From: Larsenimonas rhizosphaerae
Lineage (GTDB): Bacteria > Pseudomonadota > Gammaproteobacteria > Pseudomonadales > Halomonadaceae
NCBI RefSeq assembly: GCF_023700005.1
Contig: NZ_JAMLJK010000001.1
Coordinates: 1-64,000 of the forward strand
DNA: 64,000 bases
Direction: 5' to 3'
Part shown: positions 52,307-60,594 of the stretch, one piece after another
Position numbering within the stretch: position 1 is the first letter of the stretch
Layout of the letters: each line of letters opens with the position of its first letter
The notes under the pieces: generated by a model
The model's input: only the letters and a program-made list of their open reading frames with translations
Told to the model about the DNA's origin: nothing
Database searches by the model: none
Made by a program: the position numbers and the translations under genes

Positions 52307-53845
52307 ATGTCATTTCCCTTTACGCTTAAATACAGTGCTCAGGATTTTCCGGCAGGGCTGGTAGTATTTCTGGTGGCTATTCCATTGTGCCTTGGTATTG
52401 CCATTGCCTCTGGCGCTCCCCCGGTATCGGGGTTGATTGCGGGGATCGTGGGAGGACTGGTAGTCGCCAGCTTGAGTGGCTCGGCATTGAGTGTCAGTGG
52501 CCCTGCCGCTGGTCTGACTGTCATTGTCCTTGGTGCCATCAATGCGCTCGGTTTTGAAAAAATGATGATGGCCACAGTACTGGCCGGCGTAATACAGCTG
52601 GTATTTGGCTATCTCAAACTTGGAAAGATTGGATCATATGTTCCCGCTTCAGTTATCAAGGGAATGCTGGCGGCAATTGGTTTGATCCTGATTTTGAATC
52701 AATTGCCGACGGCATTCGGTATACCGGACGGTGCATTACCGGAAAGTCTGTCTCCGGCGGCATGGGTTCAGGCGATTTCTCCTCTGGCAATGGTCATTAC
52801 GCTGGTATCTCTGGGGATTCTTTGGCTGTGGGACAGTCCGGCCGGGCAGCGGCTGGGGTATCTTCGACGTATTCCTGCGGCCTTGATGGCGGTTGTGGTG
52901 GCGATCGGTATCGATCGACTGTCCGTGCTTGTGCAAGCGCCTTCGGTTCTGAACAGTGAGCAATATGTACAGTTGCCCGGTCTGGATGGTCCCGCCGCCT
53001 TTCTGGGGCAGTTGCAGGGCCCTGCCTTGAGTGGCCTCTTGGATCCGGCTGTATACATGACGGCACTGACGATTGCTCTGATAGCCAGTCTGGAGACACT
53101 GCTTAGCCTGGAGGCCGTTGACAAGATTGACCCCTACAAGCGCCACTCACCGCCTCACCGAGAACTGAAGGCACAAGGGGTTGGCAACCTGGTGTGCGGG
53201 ATGATTGGCGGTTTGCCACTGACGGCCGTGATCGTTCGAAGCTCTGCCAACGTGCAGGCAGGTGGGCGTACCCGACTGGCCGGTTTTATTCATGGGGCAC
53301 TGCTGCTGGTCAGTGTGATGTTTTTTGCCTTCATGCTTGAGTGGATTCCACTGGCGTGTCTGGCGGCGATTCTGCTCCATACCGGTTTCAAGCTGGCAAG
53401 GCCGGGAATGATGGTGTCCCTGTACAGGTCTGGCCTGAAACGCTTCGCCCCCTTTGCCACGACCGTAGTGGTCATCATGATGACGGATCTGCTCAAGGGA
53501 GTAGCGGTCGGTGTGCTGTGCGGCCTGTTCTTCATGCTGCGTTCCAACCATCGTTCGGTCATGTCCTTCAACAAAAGCGGGCATCACTGTCTGTTACGGA
53601 TTCACAAGGATATTTCGTTTCTGAGTCGTGAGCGGTTGCGACAGTATCTTGATCTGGTACCTGAAAACAGCTATCTGATCATCGATGCGGGCAGTGCCGG
53701 ATACATTGACCCGGATATTTTCGAGGATATCGATAACTTCATGGCTTCCTCTCGAGAGCGCAATATTACGGTCGAACTGAAAGCCTTCAATGGCGTCACC
53801 GCTACCTTTGCCCCCGTTGCAGAAAAGCCACTGAAAGCTGCCTGA
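52307..53845 (+). CDS. SulP-family anion transporter with STAS domain
   Basis: Membrane transporter of 512 residues. The first helix region FPAGLVVFLVAIPLCLGIAIASG and GLIAGIVGGLVVASLSGSALSVSGPAAG are typical of SulP carriers, which move bicarbonate, sulfate or other anions, often with sodium. A short STAS-like domain covers about residues 420-505. Its pairing with a carbonic anhydrase suggests bicarbonate as the substrate, as in other CA-SulP operons (inference). GGAG precedes the ATG. It is followed by a strong terminator. Confidence 0.9.
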   Translation: MSFPFTLKYSAQDFPAGLVVFLVAIPLCLGIAIASGAPPVSGLIAGIVGGLVVASLSGSALSVSGPAAGLTVIVLGAINALGFEKMMMATVLAGVIQLVFGYLKLGKIGSYVPASVIKGMLAAIGLILILNQLPTAFGIPDGALPESLSPAAWVQAISPLAMVITLVSLGILWLWDSPAGQRLGYLRRIPAALMAVVVAIGIDRLSVLVQAPSVLNSEQYVQLPGLDGPAAFLGQLQGPALSGLLDPAVYMTALTIALIASLETLLSLEAVDKIDPYKRHSPPHRELKAQGVGNLVCGMIGGLPLTAVIVRSSANVQAGGRTRLAGFIHGALLLVSVMFFAFMLEWIPLACLAAILLHTGFKLARPGMMVSLYRSGLKRFAPFATTVVVIMMTDLLKGVAVGVLCGLFFMLRSNHRSVMSFNKSGHHCLLRIHKDISFLSRERLRQYLDLVPENSYLIIDAGSAGYIDPDIFEDIDNFMASSRERNITVELKAFNGVTATFAPVAEKPLKAA

Positions 53846-53861
53846 TTAGGCATCGACAGAC

Positions 53862-53897
53862 AAAAAAAGACCGCCGTACACTGCCGGCGGTCTTTTT
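53862..53897. terminator. Bidirectional terminator between SulP and regulator B
   Basis: Arms AAGACCGCCG and CGGCGGTCTT flanked by an A-run and T5. It ends both convergent genes. Confidence 0.93.
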
Positions 53898-53916
53898 CGT
53901 TTTGATACACAGGTAT

Positions 53917-54597
53917 CTAGTCGGCCTGTCTTGACTGGCCTTGTGTCATGGACGGCGTGCCCAGATTCTGACGAACCCAGTTCATGGCCTGTATCCGGTT
54001 TTTGACCTTGAGCTTGCGAAAGATATTATAGAGATGAGACTTGACAGTATGTTCGCTGACGAACAGCTGGTTTGCGATCTCGGTATTTGATGCGCCGGTA
54101 CCCAGCAAACGCAGAATCTCAAGCTCGCGGTGTGTCAATCCACAGGCCGGGCGGTAGGCGTTGACCTGTTGGCGCCGGTAGAACTTGATAAGTCGCGTCA
54201 TCAGGGTTCTGGACATCCAGAGCTCGCTGTTGATGAGCTTGGCAATGCCCTTGCAGATCAGTGCCAGGCTGTCTCGACGATAAAATACGCCCTGGAGGCG
54301 AAATGTTGTTGCCAGTGTGATTGCCTGATTCTCGTCAGCCAGGTTGAACGCTGCCATGGTCATGTTGTTTTGATCACTGGCGGCGCACTCCTCCCACTGA
54401 TGCATATCCTTTTCATTGACATGGTCAGCATCAAGCAAGACAACAAAGTGCCTGTCATTATCATCGGGCACGTTGTCTCTGGGCCCCAGAGCTTCAACCT
54501 CGCAGCTGAGCTTGTCTCTGACGTACTGTACGAACAGCTCGCTTTGAGGATTTATTTCAGTCACGAGTACGACCGTGACACTGGTTTCAATTTCCAC
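53917..54597 (-). CDS. CsgD/VpsT-type LuxR regulator B
   Basis: Paralogue of regulator A, 226 residues. It has the same order: a receiver-like domain without the usual phosphorylation set, a WMSR motif near residue 129 that fits the VpsT cyclic di-GMP site, and a LuxR helix-turn-helix ([12 protein letters not shown] to [19 protein letters not shown], about 157-210). Shared segments with A include [15 protein letters not shown] and TGASN. The start is a GTG at 54597 with GGAGG four to eight bases upstream. It points towards the carbonic anhydrase-SulP operon from the other side. Confidence 0.85.
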   Translation of the reverse strand: MEIETSVTVVLVTEINPQSELFVQYVRDKLSCEVEALGPRDNVPDDNDRHFVVLLDADHVNEKDMHQWEECAASDQNNMTMAAFNLADENQAITLATTFRLQGVFYRRDSLALICKGIAKLINSELWMSRTLMTRLIKFYRRQQVNAYRPACGLTHRELEILRLLGTGASNTEIANQLFVSEHTVKSHLYNIFRKLKVKNRIQAMNWVRQNLGTPSMTQGQSRQAD

Positions 54598-54968
54598 ACA
54601 GCCTCCTGGATGCTGTAGGCGCTAGGGAGTCGTCAGGTGGTTCGGTAGAAAACCAGCGACAAGCCTGAGTAACTATACGCCCTTTTTGTAACTTAAGGTA
54701 ACGGTTTTCACATGTGAGCATATTTTTACCGGCCTGTATTTTCGGCCCTGATATCCTTAACGCTAATGCTGGATGCAGCCTTCGATGTCGGGTCTGCCTC
54801 GTGCTTCATCCTGGTATTACGGCATATTCAGCCGTTAGCTAAAGGATGAATCAAGTAACAAATGGCACCAGGCGCCATCTTGTGACGTCAATGGCGCTCT
54901 TCAGGCTCATGGTGGCGTGATGCCAACCGGATTACACTTGCCCCCTATTCCACCAAGGTGATTACTCC
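54598..54968. promoter_or_regulatory. Region between regulator B and rdgB
   Basis: About 370 bases without a gene. It should contain the regulator B promoter and the rdgB promoter. A ten-base palindrome, TCACATGTGA, lies at 54708-54717. The rest shows no RNA gene or clear terminator. An AAGGTG stretch precedes rdgB. Confidence 0.5.
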
Positions 54969-55562
54969 ATGCCCTCACTGGTACTGGCAAGTGGCAACGC
55001 AGGCAAGCTCGCTGAGTTCAGCCAGCTGCTGTTGCCGCTGGGACTGACGATTTGCTCTCAGTCTGAATTTGGCGTGTCAGGCGCTGAAGAAACCGGCCTG
55101 ACATTCGTTGAAAACGCTCTGCTCAAGGCTCGACACGCATCCCGACAGACGGGTCTTCCTGCGATTGCCGACGACTCGGGTCTGGCTGTTGATGCATTAT
55201 CCGGCACGCCCGGTATCTACTCCGCACGCTATGCAGGCCCCGATTCAACGGATACCGATAATAATACCCGGCTATTGCAGGCCCTCGAAGATGTGCCCTC
55301 CGGTCACCGTCAGGCCCGCTACTGGTGTGTGCTGGTGTATCTGACCCATGCCGACGATCCGGTGCCTCTGATTGTTCAACGAGACTGGCAGGGAGAAATA
55401 CTGACGTCGCCTCGGGGAGCAGGCGGGTTCGGCTATGACCCGCTTTTTTATCTACCTGATCATCGGTGCACGGCAGCCGAGCTGTCAAAGGAAGACAAGA
55501 ATCACAACAGCCATCGGGGCCGTGCCGTGCGAGATTTGATCGGCCTTTTGTCCAGAACATGA
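54969..55562 (+). CDS. rdgB: XTP/dITP diphosphatase (RdgB)
   Basis: Removes non-canonical purine triphosphates such as dITP and XTP to protect DNA. The 197-residue protein has the start motif LASGNAGKLAEF, the catalytic ADDSGLAVDAL near residue 67, YSARYAG, and the C-terminal GAGGFGYDPLF and SHRGRAVRDL segments. Length fits the Ham1 family. It overlaps hemW by four bases, so translation is probably coupled. Confidence 0.95.
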   Translation: MPSLVLASGNAGKLAEFSQLLLPLGLTICSQSEFGVSGAEETGLTFVENALLKARHASRQTGLPAIADDSGLAVDALSGTPGIYSARYAGPDSTDTDNNTRLLQALEDVPSGHRQARYWCVLVYLTHADDPVPLIVQRDWQGEILTSPRGAGGFGYDPLFYLPDHRCTAAELSKEDKNHNSHRGRAVRDLIGLLSRT

Positions 55563-56725
55563 TCCTACCTTCAATTGCACTCTATATACATGTGCCGTGG
55601 TGTATCAAAAAGTGTCCCTACTGTGATTTCAATTCACATCAGGCAGATGCTGGCGCGGGCATGGATGAAGCGGCATATATCGATGCTTTGATCGATGATT
55701 TCAAGGCAGATGCTCCGATGCTTCAGGGCCGAGCCATCAGTGCTGTCTTCATCGGTGGCGGAACTCCCAGCCTGTTCTCCGATCGTGGTTATGCTCGTCT
55801 TTTCGAGGCGCTGCGCGCCAATGCTGCCTTTGACGATCATGCGGAAATCACGATGGAAGCCAACCCCGGGACAGCCGAGCGTCGCTATCTTGAAGGATAC
55901 CGTGAGGCAGGTATCAACCGATTATCTCTGGGGGTACAAAGTCTTGATGAAACGGCGCTGAGGATTCTGGGCCGCATTCATGGTCGTGAAGAGGCCCTTT
56001 CTGCCTTTGCCCATGCGCGATCAGCAGGCTTTGACAACATCAATATCGATTTGATGCATGGCCTGCCGGGCCAGACGGTCGCCTCTGCCATGGATGATCT
56101 GAAAACGGCAGAGGCACTGGGCCCGGAGCATTTGTCCTGGTATCAGTTGACCCTTGAGCCGAATACGGCCTTTTATTCCCGGCCACCTGATCTGCCAGAC
56201 GAAGATACGCTGGTGGATATTCAGGAATCCGGGCATCGGTGGCTGGAGTCTGTCGGGTATGCGCGTTATGAAATCTCGGCCTATGCACGTGGCGGCCGTC
56301 AATCACGCCATAACCTGAATTACTGGACTTTTGGAGACTACCTCGGCATCGGGGCCGGAGCGCACGGAAAGATAACCCATCGAGGGCATGACGGAGAGCT
56401 GACGGTTTCACGCTACTGGAAAACGCGCCAGCCTGAGGCGTATCTGCGACGGCGGGTCGACCCCAGAGGTTTTCTGGCCGGGCAACGAACCATCGACGCC
56501 GAAGAGTTGCCGCTCGAATTCTTGATGAACGCGTTGCGCCTTGTTGAAGGCGTGCCATCCTCGTTATGGTATGAACGTACCGGGCTGTCATCGGAGCAAC
56601 TTCAAGCGCATCTTTTGCCTGCCCGACAGCGCGGCTTACTGAGTAGTGAGGGCTCCCGTATTCAGGTGAATGACAAGGGATTGCTGTTTCTAAATGATGT
56701 TCTGGCGTTATGTGATATCGCCTGA
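55559..56725 (+). CDS. hemW: Radical SAM haem chaperone HemW
   Basis: Radical SAM protein of 388 residues that binds and delivers haem; formerly called a coproporphyrinogen oxidase homologue. The cluster motif CIKKCPYCDFN (C-x3-C-x2-C) is near residue 15, followed by IGGGTPSLF and EANPGT. The C-terminal HemN_C domain lies at about 300-380. The frame is open from 55466, but the conserved N-terminus begins at the ATG at 55559, which overlaps the rdgB stop. Confidence 0.92.
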   Translation: MILPSIALYIHVPWCIKKCPYCDFNSHQADAGAGMDEAAYIDALIDDFKADAPMLQGRAISAVFIGGGTPSLFSDRGYARLFEALRANAAFDDHAEITMEANPGTAERRYLEGYREAGINRLSLGVQSLDETALRILGRIHGREEALSAFAHARSAGFDNINIDLMHGLPGQTVASAMDDLKTAEALGPEHLSWYQLTLEPNTAFYSRPPDLPDEDTLVDIQESGHRWLESVGYARYEISAYARGGRQSRHNLNYWTFGDYLGIGAGAHGKITHRGHDGELTVSRYWKTRQPEAYLRRRVDPRGFLAGQRTIDAEELPLEFLMNALRLVEGVPSSLWYERTGLSSEQLQAHLLPARQRGLLSSEGSRIQVNDKGLLFLNDVLALCDIA

Positions 56726-56753
56726 GCAGCGTCAAGGATTTGATGGAGTGACT

Positions 56754-57416
56754 ATGAAAAAGACAATGTGGATGGTGCTGCCGCTGAGTGCCGCTATTGC
56801 GCTGGCAGGGTGTTCTACCTATAACCCGTATACCAACGAACAGCAGACATCCAGTCTGGCCAAGGGGGCAGGAATTGGCGCGGCCGTCGGGGCTGTTGCC
56901 GGCGCCACCAAAAGCGGACATCACCGTACCGACAAGGCACTGATCGGCGCCGCTCTGGGCGCTGCAGCTGGCGGCGGCATTGGCTACTACATGGACCGTC
57001 AGGAAGCCCAGTTGCGTCAAAAAATGCAGGGTACCGGCGTCAGCGTCTCGCGTGTCGGCGATCAGATCGTTCTGAACATGCCGGGCAGCATCACCTTTGC
57101 ATCGGATTCGACTCAGTTGACGCCTCAGATCAACAATGCCTTGAGCGGTGTCTCGCAAGTACTCAAGGAATATGGCGATACCAATATCAACATTATTGGT
57201 TATACCGACTCCACTGGTGCTGAATCCTACAATCAGCGTTTGTCACAGCAACGTGCCCAGGCAGTGGGCAATTATCTGGCTCAGGATGGTGTGGCGTATA
57301 ACCGCCTGAATATTCAGGGAGGGGGCGAGCAAAATCCGGTGGCCAGCAATGCTACCGAATCCGGCCGTGCTCAGAATCGTCGCGTGGAAATAACGCTTGT
57401 ACCCAATCAGGGCTGA
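56754..57416 (+). CDS. OmpA-family outer-membrane lipoprotein (YiaD-like)
   Basis: Lipoprotein precursor of 220 residues. The signal peptide ends in the lipobox LAGC near residue 19. A glycine-rich region (about 35-80, repeats of GAALGAAAGGGIGYYM type) fits the Gly-zipper of YiaD-like proteins, and an OmpA C-terminal domain (about 100-218) should bind peptidoglycan; its ligand residues lie in GYTDSTGAESYNQRLSQQRA. The ATG at 56754 follows GGAG. The frame reaches into hemW at 56694, but that start is less likely. Confidence 0.9.
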   Translation: MKKTMWMVLPLSAAIALAGCSTYNPYTNEQQTSSLAKGAGIGAAVGAVAGATKSGHHRTDKALIGAALGAAAGGGIGYYMDRQEAQLRQKMQGTGVSVSRVGDQIVLNMPGSITFASDSTQLTPQINNALSGVSQVLKEYGDTNINIIGYTDSTGAESYNQRLSQQRAQAVGNYLAQDGVAYNRLNIQGGGEQNPVASNATESGRAQNRRVEITLVPNQG

Positions 57417-57436
57417 GTCAGTCAGTCTGTATTCCA

Positions 57437-57462
57437 GGGCGCCCGCCGAGGCGCCTTTTTTC
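57437..57462 (+). terminator. Terminator of the OmpA-like lipoprotein gene
   Basis: GGCGCC and GGCGCC arms with a six-base loop, followed by T6. It lies 20 bases after the stop. Confidence 0.88.
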
Positions 57463-57478
57463 TGTCCAGGAGACCCCG

Positions 57479-58315
57479 GTGCTTTCCTATCAGCATGCCT
57501 ATCACGCCGGCAACATTGCCGATGTGCATAAACATCTGGCCCTTCATGGGGTCATTGACCACTTATTACGTAAGGATTCAGGTATTACGTATATAGATAC
57601 GCATGCCGGTCGAGGCGCGTACTCCGTGACAGCTCCCGAGATGGCACGAGGCCTTGAATACGAAGACGGCGTGGCGCCGCTGATGCGCATGACGCCGCAT
57701 CATCCGTTGCTGTCTGAATGGTTGTTGCGGCTGGGGCAACAACAGGACAATCCTCAAAAGCTGATGTTCTATCCCGGCTCTCCCTGGTGGCTGGCAGACA
57801 GGTTGCGAGCTCAGGACAGGCTGGAGTTATTCGAGCTTCATCCCGGTGAGTTTACCCATCTTGAGCATCAGACTTTTCTTGCTCGTGCTCAGTGTCGTCA
57901 AACAGATGGTCTGGCTGGGGTGGTGGCCAGGTTGCCGTCATCAACGCCTCGCACCATGGTGATCATTGATCCGTCCTTCGAACTCAAGCAGGAATACAGT
58001 GACGTTGCCGAGACGGTCAGCCGTATTCAGCAGATGGCGCGCCATGCCATCGTGCTGATCTGGTATCCGCTGTTGCCTGCGGCGCGTCACCAGGAACTGC
58101 TTGATCAGATAAGTGCTCTGGGAGTCAGAAAGGTGTGGCGCAGTGAGCTGGTGCGTCGTGATCCTGGAGCTCAGCGCGGCATGTATGGCTCCGGGCTATT
58201 GATCGTTAATCCGCCCTGGCAGGTGCCTGAACAGCTCGATGATGCTCTGGCAGAAGTCGCTGGCTGCTGGGGAGAACAGGCAGGGCACACCAGCAGCTGG
58301 TGGTGCCCTGAATGA
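57479..58315 (+). CDS. rlmJ: 23S rRNA (adenine2030-N6)-methyltransferase RlmJ
   Basis: SAM-dependent rRNA methyltransferase of 278 residues. The start MLSYQHAYHAGNIADVHKH is typical of the RlmJ (YhiR) family, and YIDTHAGRGAYSV is the SAM-binding motif I near residue 38. The catalytic motif reads DPSFE near residue 164. Translation starts at a GTG with AGGAG at normal distance. The gene is convergent with pqiC, only ten bases apart, and no terminator was seen between them. Confidence 0.93.
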   Translation: MLSYQHAYHAGNIADVHKHLALHGVIDHLLRKDSGITYIDTHAGRGAYSVTAPEMARGLEYEDGVAPLMRMTPHHPLLSEWLLRLGQQQDNPQKLMFYPGSPWWLADRLRAQDRLELFELHPGEFTHLEHQTFLARAQCRQTDGLAGVVARLPSSTPRTMVIIDPSFELKQEYSDVAETVSRIQQMARHAIVLIWYPLLPAARHQELLDQISALGVRKVWRSELVRRDPGAQRGMYGSGLLIVNPPWQVPEQLDDALAEVAGCWGEQAGHTSSWWCPE

Positions 58316-58325
58316 TGGATGAGTC

Positions 58326-58946
58326 TTACGGAGCAGGGGAGGCCATGGGGCGTGAATGCGCGACAATGGCTTGCGTCATTTGGCCTGCGACCTGCTGCCA
58401 TCCGGCAGCCAGTGCACGTACCAGGGCGGGGTAACCATCATTTTGCAGCGGCTTGGTAACATGAAAGTCCTGCTTGAGAATGATGTTGTCGCCGCCATCA
58501 CGCAATTCATAGCTGCCGCCGACAACTGCCTGGCCATCATGGCGCCCCTGAAACTGATCCAGCTGTACAGACAGGGTATCGCTGCCGCCTGAAGGGCGAT
58601 CCAGCACCTTTGCTGATCCCAGACCCGACGCAAGCTGTCGGCGCAGCTGGCGAGTCAACTGGCGTGCCAGATTGCCTGCCCACAGGTGCCCCTGAGCCTG
58701 CTGCACTTCGATATCGCTGGTCTGCATGACGATGCCATCTCCCGACAGATAATCGGCAAGTCTCACCAGCGGTACCGCAACCGGCTGCAGCTGCTCCTGT
58801 GAGGAAGTGCTCACATTGGCTGAGAGGCTTTCATCAGGAAGGGTGTAGCGATGAAACTGTGTACTGCTGCTGCCGGCACAACCTGCCAGTAACAGGCTGG
58901 CCGCCAGTGTGCTGGTACCGACAATGCTGCGAAATACTGAAACCAT
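58326..58946 (-). CDS. pqiC: PqiC-type lipoprotein (ABC-type transport auxiliary)
   Basis: Outer-membrane lipoprotein of 206 residues with a lipobox LAGC near residue 22. The C-terminal part matches the PqiC/DUF330 family, which pairs with PqiB to span the periplasm for lipid traffic. Its ATG at 58946 lies one base after the pqiB stop, so coupling is expected; the longer frame is not needed. It is the third gene of pqiABC. Confidence 0.88.
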   Translation of the reverse strand: MVSVFRSIVGTSTLAASLLLAGCAGSSSTQFHRYTLPDESLSANVSTSSQEQLQPVAVPLVRLADYLSGDGIVMQTSDIEVQQAQGHLWAGNLARQLTRQLRRQLASGLGSAKVLDRPSGGSDTLSVQLDQFQGRHDGQAVVGGSYELRDGGDNIILKQDFHVTKPLQNDGYPALVRALAAGWQQVAGQMTQAIVAHSRPMASPAP

Positions 58947-58947
58947 G

Positions 58948-60594
58948 TCAGGGGGCCGCCTTGGGTTGTGGGTCCATGATTGCCTCGCGGTTAAACAGCA
59001 GGGCATTGGGTTTTTCGCTGAGCGTACGGGCCACTGGCTGAAGGTTGTTCAGTAGTTCCTGCAGCGATTTCAGCGTATCGGTCAGCTCGCCATAGGCCGG
59101 CGTATCTTCACTGTAGCTGTCCAGTGTTCCCTGGATGGAATCCAGTGTTTTCTGCATGCCGTCAGGCAGAGCCTTTGTCGCCGGGTCCTTCAGCAGGGTA
59201 TTCAGTTCCTGTGTCGTGGCATTCAGCGAGGTAAGCAGCTTGTCCGAACTGACCAGCGTCTTGTCCAGATGGTTCAGGGCCGGCTCGATATTGAGACCGT
59301 TCAGCTTGTCGAGCAGTGCCGATACCTTCTGTTCGATCTGTGCAAAGCTGCCCGGCTGGCTTGGAATAACGTCCACGCCTGCAAATTTGGGCAATGGGCC
59401 CTTGGGGCCGGCTTCGTCGGTGAAATTCAGATCAACGAACAGCGCACCCGTGAACAGGTTACCGGCCTTGAGTGAGGCTCTCAGGCCGCGATGGATCAGA
59501 CGGTTGATTCGCGCATGCCATTGCTCGATGCTTTCTTCATCTATCTGGCTTTGAAGTCGCTGAGGCTCGATACGTACAAGTACCGGAATCTTGAAGTTGG
59601 TCAGCGACTGTTTTTCTACCTGGGATATTCGATAGGGCACGGTATCCACCGTACCGACCCGAACACCGCGGTATTCGACAGGCGCGCCCTTGTGCAGGCC
59701 ACGCACCGTATCATCTATCAGCACCACATATTTAAGGTAATGGCTAAAGCTTCCCTGCAGCGCTGCTTCCTCATCACTGTAAAGCTCGAAGGTGCTCTCG
59801 GAGGGGCCAACGGCCTGACCGGGCGCAATATCCTCGGGAACGCCAAAGGTCACTCCACCACTGACAAGTGACTCGATGGAAGCAAGATTCAGGCTGAATC
59901 CCTCGGTACTCAGATCGAACCGCACGCCCGAGGCCGACCAGAATCGCGTATTGGTGGTCACCAGTGTCTGATAGGAATCAAAGATGAACAGGCGATAGTG
60001 CATCAGACGGTCGGAAGCATCGAAATTGGACGCTTCAACCCGGCCGACGGTATACCCCTGAAATACGACCGGGTCGCCCACGCTCAGGGCGTTGGCATTA
60101 TTGCTGGTCAGGTTGATGCGTAGACCTGCTGCATCCGGAGGTGCGACCGGAGGCTTGTCGAGCATCTCGAACGATCTTTTTTCCTCTTCAGAGCTGCCGG
60201 GCTGTAGCTGAATATATGGTCCTGACAGCACGGTGTTCAGACCGCTGATGCCTTCACGGCCTACCCGGGGCTTGACGACCCAGAAGCGTGTTCCCTTGTT
60301 CAGCAGCTCATCGGTATTGTTGTGCATTCGGGCTTTTACTACGGCATGCGTCGTGTCGTCGGAAAGCGCCACCGAATTGACGCGTCCTACCTCGACATTG
60401 CGGGCCTTGATCAGGGTCTTGTCAGCTTCAATGCCTTCTGCATTATCCATGATCAACGTGATTTCGGGCCCCCTGGATGAAAAGGTGTGGTAAATCATCC
60501 AGCCACCGATCAGTACGGCAAGCAGCGGCACCAGCCACACCGGTGACAGGGACTTTTGGCGTTTACGCTTCGCCTGAGGAGGAGACTTGCTCAT
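58948..60594 (-). CDS. pqiB: PqiB, MCE-domain lipid-transport protein
   Basis: Inner-membrane-anchored periplasmic protein of 548 residues. One membrane helix (about 18-36) is followed by three MCE domains (about 45-140, 155-270 and 280-390) and a long helical coiled region (about 420-540). In E. coli PqiB it forms a hexameric tube between the membranes. Its start overlaps the pqiA end by 32 bases, consistent with one operon. Confidence 0.93.
   Translation of the reverse strand: MSKSPPQAKRKRQKSLSPVWLVPLLAVLIGGWMIYHTFSSRGPEITLIMDNAEGIEADKTLIKARNVEVGRVNSVALSDDTTHAVVKARMHNNTDELLNKGTRFWVVKPRVGREGISGLNTVLSGPYIQLQPGSSEEEKRSFEMLDKPPVAPPDAAGLRINLTSNNANALSVGDPVVFQGYTVGRVEASNFDASDRLMHYRLFIFDSYQTLVTTNTRFWSASGVRFDLSTEGFSLNLASIESLVSGGVTFGVPEDIAPGQAVGPSESTFELYSDEEAALQGSFSHYLKYVVLIDDTVRGLHKGAPVEYRGVRVGTVDTVPYRISQVEKQSLTNFKIPVLVRIEPQRLQSQIDEESIEQWHARINRLIHRGLRASLKAGNLFTGALFVDLNFTDEAGPKGPLPKFAGVDVIPSQPGSFAQIEQKVSALLDKLNGLNIEPALNHLDKTLVSSDKLLTSLNATTQELNTLLKDPATKALPDGMQKTLDSIQGTLDSYSEDTPAYGELTDTLKSLQELLNNLQPVARTLSEKPNALLFNREAIMDPQPKAAP

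Noticed and set aside
56040-57158. Long open frame (372 codons) antisense to hemW and the OmpA-like gene
   Set aside because: It spans parts of two genes with clear motifs and has no features of its own.
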